NCBI RefSeq assembly: GCF_913063425.1 | Contig: NZ_CAJXYK010000001.1 | Location: 124,001-188,000 of the forward strand | Length of the DNA: 64,000 bases | Reading direction: 5' to 3' | Origin: an uncultured Thiohalocapsa sp. | GTDB taxonomy: Bacteria > Pseudomonadota > Gammaproteobacteria > Chromatiales > Chromatiaceae | In this document: positions 15,573 through 23,248 of the stretch, piece by piece | Layout: the number at the start of each line of letters is the position of its first letter | Position numbering within the stretch: the first letter of the stretch is position 1 | Notes under the pieces: model-generated | The model's database searches: none | Told to the model about the DNA's origin: nothing | What the model saw: only the letters and a program-made list of their open reading frames with translations | Program-made: the position numbers and the translations under genes

Positions 15573-17813
15573 ATGTCCGCCGTCCTGAGCACCGAGGCCT
15601 TCGACGCGTCTCAAGCCCCTGCCACGTCCATCCCGCATTTCTGCGAAGGGATGCTCTACTTTGCCGAGTCCGACCCGCGGGACGCTGAGCTGGCCGCTGA
15701 GCCCGTCATCGCCGCGGGTGAAACGGCCATCGGCGCCATCGACGCCGACGCCGTGTACCAGACCCAGCTCGCGGCGGACGCCCTGCGCTACACCACGTTG
15801 CAGCTCTGCGCGTCCAAGCAGTCCGGTCATCCGGGCGGCTTCGCCAGCTCCGCGGATGCCGTTGCGGCGCTGATGCTGCTCGGGCACAAGAACATCGTGA
15901 CGGAGGTGGGCCATCATGCGCCGGGCTTCTACAGCGCCATGTTCCTGGACGGGTCGCTCAGCGGCATGGGCATCGAGACCATGACCGAGCTCCAGGCGCG
16001 CTTTCGCGAGCGCGACGGGCTGCTCGGGCATCTGTCCGGCGCCATCCCGGGGCTGCTGGCACCGGCTGGTCCGCTGGGGCAGGGCCAGCACTTCGCCATG
16101 GCCGGGGCCTATCTGCACCCGGACAAGCTCTTCCCCTGCACCATCGGCGACGGCGGCCTGGGCGAGCCCTATGTGCTGAGCGCCATGAAGCACTTCCACA
16201 CGGCCTATCCGGAGATCACCAACTTCCTGCCGGTGCTGGTGTGGAACGGCTACAGCCAGGAGCACCACGCCATGGTCTCGCTCATGGATAACGCGGCCAT
16301 GACCAATCTGTGGCGCGCACACGACTTCGAGCGCGTGATCCTGGTGGATGCCAGGGACTACGACGACGCCGGTCAGCCGGGCGCCTATGTGGACAGCACC
16401 CGCTTTGGCGACGCCGCCCGGAATGCCTTCACCCGCGCGGTGCTGGAGGCGATGCGCGAGGCGGCCGAGTCAGCCATGAGCGGCACGCTGACAGTGGTCA
16501 TCATCAAGCAGCTCAAGGGCGCCGGTGTGCATGCCCACGGTGCCAAGTCCCACAACCTCTACCCCGGCGACACGGCGGAGAAGCCGGCCATTGCCGAGGC
16601 GCTGTCCCGCGGTGCCCTGTCGCCGCAGCAGTGGGCCCTGGTGCGGCAGAACCTCTCCCGCGCCGGCGGCGGCCCGGCGGCCGAGGTGGCGGTCACAGAG
16701 CGGGAGCGGGCGCTGGATGCCATCGGCACCCTGCCGATGCAGGACTTTCCGGTGGGCGAGAAGGCGGTGCCGTCCACGGCCATGGCGGAGATGGTCGCCG
16801 CGCTCGGCGAGCGCGACCCGGCCTTCATCGTCAGCAACGCCGACGGCACCGAGGCAAGCGCCATGAAGGTCATCAACCAGCGCCTGCACATCCGCCATCC
16901 CACCGCAGACGACCTCTACCACCAGGGGCCGAGCGGGCAGGTGTACGAGCCCCTGTCGGAGGACGCCTGCGCGGGCCTCGCCGCCGGCATCGCGCTCTTC
17001 GGCGGGCGCTCGCTGTGGCTCAGCTACGAGTCCTTCGCCATCAACGGCTGGCCCATCGTGCAGACCGTCGGCCAGGCCATGGCGGAGCTGCGCCGGAAGA
17101 CGCCCGCGGTGGTGAGCATGTTCACCGCCGGCGCCCTGGAGCAGGGCCGCAACGGCTGGACCCACCAGCGCCCGGAGATCGAGAGCTATATCGGCGCCCA
17201 GCTGCGCAACGGTAACGTCTACCTGCTGTATCCGAGCGACGCCAACATGATCCAGGCGGCCTACGCCTGGGCGGTGCAGCAGTCCAACAAGGCCATCAGC
17301 ATCGTCGCCAGCAAGTCTGCGCTGCCGGTGCACACCACGCCGGCGCAGGCGGAGCAGGCCATCAATGACGGCGCCATCAGCCTGTACGAGTCGGACAGCG
17401 GCGACGGACCGCTGGTGGTCTTCGCCGTCACCGGCGACATGGTGCTGCTGCCCGTGTTTGCGGCCAAGGATCAGCTGGAGGCGGCAGGCAAGCGTGTGCG
17501 CATCGTCGCCGTGGCCAACCCGCGCCGGCTGTTCCGCCCGGGCGATGTCGCCTGGCAGCACAGCGCCGAGCCGGACGGCGCCTTCATGGACGATGCGGCC
17601 TTTGCGGACCTGTTCGACGGCGATGCCCTGTTGGCCGTCAGCGGCGGCGGCAGCACGGCGCTGGAGCCCGTGCTGCTGCGCACCAAGTCACCGGCCCGGG
17701 ACCTCATCGCCTGGCAGCGCGGCGAGACCACCGCAAGCCCGGCGGAGATCATGGCGTTCAACGGCATCACCGGCGAGGCCTTGCGCGACCGTGCCACCCG
17801 CCTGCTCGGCTAG
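15573..17813 (+). CDS. Phosphoketolase-like thiamine-diphosphate enzyme
   Basis: A 746-residue protein of the transketolase/phosphoketolase superfamily. Features: an SGHPGG active-site segment near residue 90, the ThDP motif from GDGGLGEP to LPVLVWNGYS (comparable with GDG...LPILHLNGY of phosphoketolases), the pyrimidine-binding part WLSYESFAINGWP, then NGWTHQRPEIE, NVYLLYPSDANMI and SIVASKSALPVHTT. The last three align by order and spacing with the phosphoketolase HNGFSHQDP, VYLPPDAN and VAGKQPAP segments. It is therefore nearer to phosphoketolase (which splits xylulose-5-P or fructose-6-P to acetyl-phosphate) than to transketolase, but is divergent and a little short (usual about 790). Real substrate uncertain. 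ATG 15573 has TGGAG upstream. A sugar-acid kinase follows after a repeat cluster. Confidence 0.72.
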   Translation: MSAVLSTEAFDASQAPATSIPHFCEGMLYFAESDPRDAELAAEPVIAAGETAIGAIDADAVYQTQLAADALRYTTLQLCASKQSGHPGGFASSADAVAALMLLGHKNIVTEVGHHAPGFYSAMFLDGSLSGMGIETMTELQARFRERDGLLGHLSGAIPGLLAPAGPLGQGQHFAMAGAYLHPDKLFPCTIGDGGLGEPYVLSAMKHFHTAYPEITNFLPVLVWNGYSQEHHAMVSLMDNAAMTNLWRAHDFERVILVDARDYDDAGQPGAYVDSTRFGDAARNAFTRAVLEAMREAAESAMSGTLTVVIIKQLKGAGVHAHGAKSHNLYPGDTAEKPAIAEALSRGALSPQQWALVRQNLSRAGGGPAAEVAVTERERALDAIGTLPMQDFPVGEKAVPSTAMAEMVAALGERDPAFIVSNADGTEASAMKVINQRLHIRHPTADDLYHQGPSGQVYEPLSEDACAGLAAGIALFGGRSLWLSYESFAINGWPIVQTVGQAMAELRRKTPAVVSMFTAGALEQGRNGWTHQRPEIESYIGAQLRNGNVYLLYPSDANMIQAAYAWAVQQSNKAISIVASKSALPVHTTPAQAEQAINDGAISLYESDSGDGPLVVFAVTGDMVLLPVFAAKDQLEAAGKRVRIVAVANPRRLFRPGDVAWQHSAEPDGAFMDDAAFADLFDGDALLAVSGGGSTALEPVLLRTKSPARDLIAWQRGETTASPAEIMAFNGITGEALRDRATRLLG

Positions 17814-17838
17814 CCCGGGACCCGCCGCCCCTGGGGCC

Positions 17839-17981
17839 GCCGAGCTTCACTCGGCCAAATCCCACGGGCGCCGTCCCTGGGGCCGCCGAGTTTCACTCGG
17901 CGAAATCCCACGGGCGCCGCCCCTGGGGCCGCCGAGTTTCACTCGGCCACATCCGGCGTGGGCTCAATGCCCGCGCCGGAT
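17839..17981 (+). repeat. Three GCCGAG..CTCGGC palindromes (period 46 bp) plus cap hairpin C
   Basis: Copies at 17839, 17885 and 17931 (loop CTTC or TTC context) with a constant AAATCCCACGGGCGCC-containing spacer. They are followed by hairpin 17951-17981: arm ATCCGGCGTGGGC, loop TCAAT, arm GCCCGCGCCGGAT, 13 pairs with one G-T. The architecture equals that of the elements at 9451-9777. It lies in the 343-bp gap between two plus-strand genes; the rest of the gap (17982-18156) shows nothing else. Confidence 0.88.
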
Positions 17982-18156
17982 GCTGTCAAGCGAAAGCAGC
18001 CTCCTCACACGGCGAATCACAAGCAAAGCCCAAACCGATCCCCCACAACGCCCCCGCCGCGGCATCGCGCCGCACCGGCGGCGGGCCGAGTGGAGCCGGG
18101 CGGCCCGGGCGGGCTCGCGCTCGGCGGCCCCGGGCAGCGCATTCACCGAGAGCAGC

Positions 18157-19494
18157 ATGACGACACCAGTCACCAAGATCATCGCCATCGACGACGACCC
18201 CACCGGCTCGCAGACGGTCCACGGCTGTCTGCTGCTGACCCGCTGGGACGTGCGCACCCTGACCCACGCCTTGCAGGACAAATCCCCGCTGTGCTTCGTG
18301 CTCAGCAACACCCGCGGCATGGACGCCGAGCGCGCGGCGGCGGTGACGCGGAACATCTGTGTCAACCTGCGGCTTGCGCTCGCGGACCTGGCCGCCGCCG
18401 GCACACCGGTGCAGCCGGTCATCGTGAGCCGCTCGGACAGCACGCTGCGCGGTCACTATCCGGTGGAGACGGACGTCATCGCCGCCGAGCTGGGCCCATT
18501 CGATGCCCACTTCCTGGTGCCGGCCTTCTTCGAGGGTGGCCGCATCACCCGCGACGGCACGCACTATCTCATGGTCGACGACCGGCCCGTGCCGGTGCAC
18601 GAGACGGAGTTCGCGCGGGACTCTGTGTTCGGCTTCAGCACCGCCTTCCTGCCCGACTATGTGGAAGAGAAGACCCAGGGGCGTATCAGCGCCGGCATGG
18701 TGCAGCGCTTCGGGCTCGCGGACCTGCGCGGGGATCGCGCCGGGCTGGAAGCCAGGCTCACGGCCCTCGCCGGCAACGCCTGTTGCGCCGTGGATGCGGA
18801 GCAGCAGTCGGACCTGGACGCCTTCGCCGCCGCCGTGCTCGCCGCCACGGCGCGGGGCAAGCGTTTCCTGTTCCGCAGCGCCGCGAGCCTGCTCACCTCC
18901 CTCGCCGCGCTGCCGGCGCAGCCGGTGGCGCCCGCGGACATGGGGCAGTTCACCCGCGGCGGACGCCCCGGCGTCGTGCTCATGGGCAGCCACGTCGGCA
19001 AGTCCACCCGCCAGCTTGAGCACCTGACGGCAAACACCGACATCGTGGCGCTGGAGGTGGACCTGGACCGCCTGGACGATGCAGACGGGCTCATTGCAGA
19101 CCTGATCAGCGGCGTCGAGCGCGCCCAGGCCGACGGTCGCGGCGCCGTGCTCTACACCAGCCGCGGTGAGCGGAGCTTCCCGAGCAAGGCCGAGCGCCTG
19201 GCCTTCGGCGAGCAGGTGTCGGACCTCCTGGTGCGCCTCGTCCAGCGCCTGCCGGCGGACATCGGCTTTCTCATCAGCAAGGGCGGCATCACCTCCAACG
19301 ACACCCTGAGCAAGGGACTCGCGCTCACCACCGCCCGCGTGCTCGGCCAGGTCCGCGCCGGCTGCTCCGTGGTGCGCTGTCCGGACGACCACCCGCGCTT
19401 TCCGGGCCTGCCGGTGGTGATCTTCCCCGGCAATGTCGGTGGTGATGAGGCGCTGGCAGAGGTCTATCGCATCATGCGGGCGACCCGCAGTTGA
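18157..19494 (+). CDS. Four-carbon acid sugar kinase family protein (DUF1537, OtnK/DtnK-like)
   Basis: A 445-residue two-domain kinase of the DUF1537 family, members of which phosphorylate 3-oxo-tetronates, D-threonate or D-erythronate with ATP. Visible motifs: N-terminal IAIDDDPTGSQT (substrate-domain Asp pair), the ..SRSDSTLRGHYP segment near residue 90 and PAFFEGGRITRDGTHY near 125. In the C-terminal nucleotide domain come VLMGSHVGKSTRQL near 270, LYTSRG and the terminal SKGGITSNDT (about 365) and GNVGG loops. Start at ATG 18157 (AGAGCAGC upstream). The sugar-acid substrate is unknown; no dehydrogenase or aldolase partner of classical tetronate pathways is adjacent, but a phosphoketolase-like enzyme is upstream and glycolate oxidase genes follow. 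Confidence 0.88.
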   Translation: MTTPVTKIIAIDDDPTGSQTVHGCLLLTRWDVRTLTHALQDKSPLCFVLSNTRGMDAERAAAVTRNICVNLRLALADLAAAGTPVQPVIVSRSDSTLRGHYPVETDVIAAELGPFDAHFLVPAFFEGGRITRDGTHYLMVDDRPVPVHETEFARDSVFGFSTAFLPDYVEEKTQGRISAGMVQRFGLADLRGDRAGLEARLTALAGNACCAVDAEQQSDLDAFAAAVLAATARGKRFLFRSAASLLTSLAALPAQPVAPADMGQFTRGGRPGVVLMGSHVGKSTRQLEHLTANTDIVALEVDLDRLDDADGLIADLISGVERAQADGRGAVLYTSRGERSFPSKAERLAFGEQVSDLLVRLVQRLPADIGFLISKGGITSNDTLSKGLALTTARVLGQVRAGCSVVRCPDDHPRFPGLPVVIFPGNVGGDEALAEVYRIMRATRS

Positions 19495-19570
19495 TGCCGC
19501 GCCTTGCAGAAGCCTTGCGACAGTCGCAGCATGGGGCAAGGATGAAGCCCGTCAGTCATGCCGTCCAGCT

Positions 19571-21055
19571 ATGCCCAGAATCCCAGACGAACGTCCGCTG
19601 AGCCCCAAGCCCGAGATCGTGGACGCGCTGAAGCGCATCCTGCCCGCGACCTCCGTGCTGTCCACGCCGGCGGAGCTCGGCCCCTACGAGTGCGACGGGC
19701 TCACGGCCTTCGCCCAGCGCCCGCTGGCGGTGGCGCTGCCGGAGACCGTGGCGCAGGTGCAGGCGGTGCTCAAGCGCTGCACTGAGATGGGCGTGCCGGT
19801 GGTGGCCCGCGGCGCCGGCACGGGCTTGTCCGGCGGCGCACTGCCACTTGCCGATGGCGTGCTGCTGTCGCTCGCCAAGTTCAACCGGCTCATCGACATC
19901 GACCCGGACAACCGCACCGCACGCGTCGAGCCCGGCGTGCGCAACCTCGCCATCAGCGAGGCGGCGGCGCCCCACGGGCTGTATTACGCGCCGGACCCGT
20001 CCAGCCAGATCGCCTGCACCATCGGCGGCAATGTCGCCGAGAACTCGGGCGGCGTGCACTGCCTCAAGTACGGGCTCACGGTGCACAACATCGTCAAGCT
20101 CAAGCTGGTGACCATCGACGGCGAGCTGTTCGAGGTGGGCTCGGAGGCGCTGGACTCCCCGGGGCTGGACCTGCTGGCGCTGATGACGGGCTCCGAGGGC
20201 ATGCTCGCCGTCATCGTCGAGGTCACCGTTAAGCTGCTGCCGCAGCCGGAGCGCGCGCAGGCGCTGCTCGCCGCCTTCGACAGCGTGGAGACCGCCGGCG
20301 CCGCGGTGGCGCAGATCATCGGCGCCGGCATCGTGCCGGCGGGGCTCGAGATGATGGACAACCCGGCCATCCGTGCAGCGGAGGACTTCGTGCACGCGGG
20401 CTATCCGGTGGACGCCGCGGCCATTCTCATCTGCGAGCTGGACGGCTTCAATGCCGAGGTGTCCACAGAGGTGATGCGGGTGCGCGACCTGCTGCTCGCG
20501 GCAGGCGCCACCGACGTGCGTACCGCTCGCGACGACGCCGAGCGGCTGGTGTTCTGGAAGGGCCGCAAGGCGGCCTTTCCCGCCGTCGGCCGCATCTCGC
20601 CGGACTACTACTGCATGGACGGGACGATTCCCCGCAAAGAGCTGCCCACCGTGCTGAACCGCATCGCCGAGCTCTCCAGCCGGTACGGGCTGCGCGTCGC
20701 CAATGTCTTCCATGCCGGCGACGGCAACCTGCACCCGCTCATCCTCTACGACGCCAATATCCCCGGCGAGCTGGACCGAGCCGAGGACCTGGGCGGCGAG
20801 ATCCTGACCCTGTGCGTGGAGGTGGGCGGCACCGTCACGGGCGAGCACGGCGTCGGCGTCGAGAAGCTGAACCAGATGTGCGTGCAGTTCAGCTCGGACG
20901 AGCTTGAGCAGATGCACGCGGTCAAGGCCGCCTTCGACCCGCACGGCCTGCTGAACCCCGGCAAGGCCGTGCCGACGCTGCACCGATGCGCCGAATTCGG
21001 CGCCATGCATGTGCACCATGGCGAGCTCAAGTTTCCGGAGCTGCCGAGGTTTTGA
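19571..21055 (+). CDS. glcD: Glycolate oxidase FAD-binding subunit GlcD
   Basis: A 494-residue FAD-linked oxidase (E. coli GlcD is 499). The FAD-binding PCMH domain shows VARGAGTGLSGGALP near residue 80 and the pyrophosphate-contact segment CTIGGNVAENSGGVHCLKYG near 150; the C-terminal cap has NVFHAGDGNLHPLI and GGTVTGEHGVGVEK, the conserved His-rich catalytic segments. With GlcE and GlcF it oxidises glycolate to glyoxylate and passes electrons to quinone. In an autotroph this fits salvage of glycolate from 2-phosphoglycolate. Start ATG 19571. glcE is not directly downstream: a PIN-like gene and two sets of repeats come between. Confidence 0.95.
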   Translation: MPRIPDERPLSPKPEIVDALKRILPATSVLSTPAELGPYECDGLTAFAQRPLAVALPETVAQVQAVLKRCTEMGVPVVARGAGTGLSGGALPLADGVLLSLAKFNRLIDIDPDNRTARVEPGVRNLAISEAAAPHGLYYAPDPSSQIACTIGGNVAENSGGVHCLKYGLTVHNIVKLKLVTIDGELFEVGSEALDSPGLDLLALMTGSEGMLAVIVEVTVKLLPQPERAQALLAAFDSVETAGAAVAQIIGAGIVPAGLEMMDNPAIRAAEDFVHAGYPVDAAAILICELDGFNAEVSTEVMRVRDLLLAAGATDVRTARDDAERLVFWKGRKAAFPAVGRISPDYYCMDGTIPRKELPTVLNRIAELSSRYGLRVANVFHAGDGNLHPLILYDANIPGELDRAEDLGGEILTLCVEVGGTVTGEHGVGVEKLNQMCVQFSSDELEQMHAVKAAFDPHGLLNPGKAVPTLHRCAEFGAMHVHHGELKFPELPRF

Positions 21056-21100
21056 CTGTGCACCGACTGGAAGGCGGGAAGACGGCGCGGCGGCGAATCC

Positions 21101-21179
21101 GCCGACTGGAAGTCGGCGCCCCGGCGAGCCTGCCGACTGGAAGTCGGCGCCCCGGCGAATTTGCCGACTGGAAGTCGGC
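21101..21179 (+). repeat. Three tandem palindromes GCCGACT-GGA-AGTCGGC, period 31 bp
   Basis: Perfect 7-bp stems with loop GGA at 21101, 21132 and 21163, separated by GCCCCGGCGA-type spacers; a degenerate half copy is at 21063. The design is the same as the GCCGAGT family but the stem differs by a matched G-to-C change on both arms. Confidence 0.88.
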
Positions 21180-21229
21180 GCTCCGGCGAGCACCCCGACT
21201 CCACTGACCGTTTTGCCAAGGACACCTCC

Positions 21230-21856
21230 ATGGCCAACGCCACCGCTGACGCCGACACCAAGCTGAACCACGTTCTCATCGACTTCGAAAACGTGCAGCC
21301 CAGGAACCTGTCGCTGCTGGTGGGCAAGGGCTACCAGGTCCACGTCTTCGTCGGCGAGAACCAGACCAAGCTGCCCTTCGAGCTGGTGGAGGCCATGCAG
21401 CAGCTCGGCGACGCCGCGCGCTATGTGAAGATCTCCGGCAACGGCCGCAACGCGCTGGACTTCCACATCGCCTTCACGCTGGGCGAGCTGGTGCACCTGG
21501 ACCCGAAGGGCTACTTCCACGTCATCAGCCGCGACACCGGCTTCGACCCGCTCATCAAGCACCTGCGCCGGCTGGGGGTCGAGGCCCACCGCGAGCAGGA
21601 CCTCGCCGAGATCCCGCCGCTGCGCACCCCGGCCACCGTGGCCGAGGGCGACAAGGTGGGCGTCATCGTCAGGAATCTCGCCGGGCGCGGCCCGTCGCGC
21701 CCGCGCAAGGTGAAGACGCTCACCAACACCATCATCTCCCTGTTCAAGCCGAAGCTGGAGGACGCGGAGGCGGCGCAGCTGATCCGTGACCTGAAGGAGC
21801 AGGGCTACATCAGCCTGGACGGCGACAAGGTGGCCTACAAGCTCCCGAGGTCATGA
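21230..21856 (+). CDS. PIN-like domain protein of unknown role
   Basis: A 208-residue protein. ATG 21230 has AAGGA 7 nt upstream. The N-terminal HVLIDFENVQPRNLSLL, central HVFVGENQTKLPF, ALDFHIAFTLGEL and YFHVISRDTGFDPLIKHL make a NYN/PIN-like alpha/beta fold with the acidic residues expected of a nuclease (Asp in IDFEN, Asp in ALDFH, Asp in SRDTGFD). The last 65 residues (LTNTIISLFKPKLEDAEAAQLIRDL..YISLDGDKVAYKL) look like a small winged-helix module. It is not a VapC: no antitoxin gene is adjacent. It sits inside the glc block between two repeat clusters, so it may be an insertion. RNA processing is plausible but unproven. Confidence 0.75.
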   Translation: MANATADADTKLNHVLIDFENVQPRNLSLLVGKGYQVHVFVGENQTKLPFELVEAMQQLGDAARYVKISGNGRNALDFHIAFTLGELVHLDPKGYFHVISRDTGFDPLIKHLRRLGVEAHREQDLAEIPPLRTPATVAEGDKVGVIVRNLAGRGPSRPRKVKTLTNTIISLFKPKLEDAEAAQLIRDLKEQGYISLDGDKVAYKLPRS

Positions 21857-21888
21857 TGAAAAGCACGAGAAATACGGGGACGAAATAC

Positions 21889-21974
21889 GGGGACGGTAAC
21901 CATAATTCGCGCGTCCCGCCCTAACCGTAGGGGCCTTGTGATACCTGCAAAATGTGGGGACGGTAAACATAATT
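21889..21974. mobile_element. Two direct copies of GGGGACGGTAAMCATAATT
   Basis: Copies at 21889-21907 and 21956-21974, 67 bp apart, share the terminal sequence of the 65-bp element at 15360-15424 (where the copies are inverted). A partial GGGGACG copy precedes at 21877. They fill most of the 190-bp gap between the PIN-like gene and glcE; no coding is seen. Confidence 0.65.
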
Positions 21975-22046
21975 GAAGCATTCCGATCAAGCTGCCAAAG
22001 GTCTGTGGCGGCGCTGACCAATCAAGCACGAGTCTGAGCTTTGTCC

Positions 22047-23183
22047 ATGATGCCAGCGGAGAATCCAAGCACCGATGCCGAGCAAGCCCTCGCCGAGCAG
22101 GTCCGCGCCGCAGCCGCGGACGGTCGCCGGCTTGCCGTGCGCGGCGGCGGCAGCAAGGCCTTCTACGGCAATCCGGTGACGGCGGGTGCCGAGCTCGACT
22201 GCACGGCCCACCACGGCATCGTCGCCTACGAGCCCACGGAGCTCGCCATCACCGTACGTGGCGGCACGCGGCTCGCGGCGGTGGAGGCGCTGCTGGCCGG
22301 GCATGGCCAGCAGCTGCCCTTCGAGCCGCCGCACTTCGGCGCCGTCGATGCCGCAGGAGAATCCACCGCGACCATCGGCGGTGCCGTCGCCGCCGGGCTC
22401 TCTGGCCCGCGCCGGCCCTATGCCGCAAGCGTCCGGGATGCGGTGCTCGGCGTGCGGCTCCTGAACGGCAGAGGCCAGGTGCTGGAATTCGGCGGCCGCG
22501 TGATGAAGAACGTCGCCGGCTATGACGTCTCCCGGCTCATGGCGGGCTCGCTGGGCGTGCTCGGCGTGCTGCTGGAGGTGTCGCTCAAGGTCATCCCGCG
22601 GGCGCCCGCCACGCTGACGCTGGTGCGCGAGGAGACACTGCCGCAGGCCCTGGACCTGCTCAGGCGCTGGTCGCGCAAGGCGCTGCCCATCACCGCCACC
22701 GCCTGGCTCGACGGGCGGCTGCATGTCCGCGTGGACGGCGGCGCGGAGGCGCTGGCGGAGACCCAGCGCATTGTCGAGGGCCTGCCGCTGGACGCCGCCG
22801 ACGGCTTCTGGCGCGACCTGCGCGAGCAGCGGCTCGGCTTTTTCGCCGGCGCTGCGCCGTTGTGGCGATTGTCCCTGCCGCCGGCCACCCCGGCGGATTC
22901 CACAGCCGGGCTGGCCGCGGGCGCGTCCCCAACCGAGCCGCTGGTGGAGTGGGGCGGTGCTGTCCGCTGGCTGCGCGCTGACCTGCCCGCGGCACGGGTG
23001 CGGGAGCTGGCCCAGGCCGCCGGCGGCCATGCGACGCTCTTCCGTGCCGGGGCCGGTGAGCGGCCGGCGGACGGTGTCTTCACGCCCCAGGCGGCCGTGC
23101 CGAAACGCCTGCACCAGAACCTGAAGCGCGCCTTCGACCCACGGGGGCTATTGAACCCCGGGCGCTTGTATCCCGACCTGTAG
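22047..23183 (+). CDS. glcE: Glycolate oxidase FAD-binding subunit GlcE
   Basis: A 378-residue FAD-binding protein (E. coli GlcE is 350). It has RRLAVRGGGSKAFYG near residue 30, TVRGGTRLAAVEALLAGHGQQLPFEPP near 75, the GESTATIGGAVAAGLSGPRRPYAASVRDAVLG pyrophosphate-binding segment and FGGRVMKNVAGYDVSRLMAGSLGVLG, all family hallmarks. The C-terminus LKRAFDPRGLLNPGRLY is the usual VAO-type end. ATG 22047 (or 22050). It ends 65 bp before glcF and belongs to the same transcription direction. It acts as the second flavin-type subunit of membrane-associated glycolate dehydrogenase. Confidence 0.94.
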   Translation: MMPAENPSTDAEQALAEQVRAAAADGRRLAVRGGGSKAFYGNPVTAGAELDCTAHHGIVAYEPTELAITVRGGTRLAAVEALLAGHGQQLPFEPPHFGAVDAAGESTATIGGAVAAGLSGPRRPYAASVRDAVLGVRLLNGRGQVLEFGGRVMKNVAGYDVSRLMAGSLGVLGVLLEVSLKVIPRAPATLTLVREETLPQALDLLRRWSRKALPITATAWLDGRLHVRVDGGAEALAETQRIVEGLPLDAADGFWRDLREQRLGFFAGAAPLWRLSLPPATPADSTAGLAAGASPTEPLVEWGGAVRWLRADLPAARVRELAQAAGGHATLFRAGAGERPADGVFTPQAAVPKRLHQNLKRAFDPRGLLNPGRLYPDL

Positions 23184-23248
23184 GGGCAGAGCCCAAGCCG
23201 TCTCTGTCCGGGACGTCGCCGTCACTGCTGAGCAACCGCGCCCCGCCC

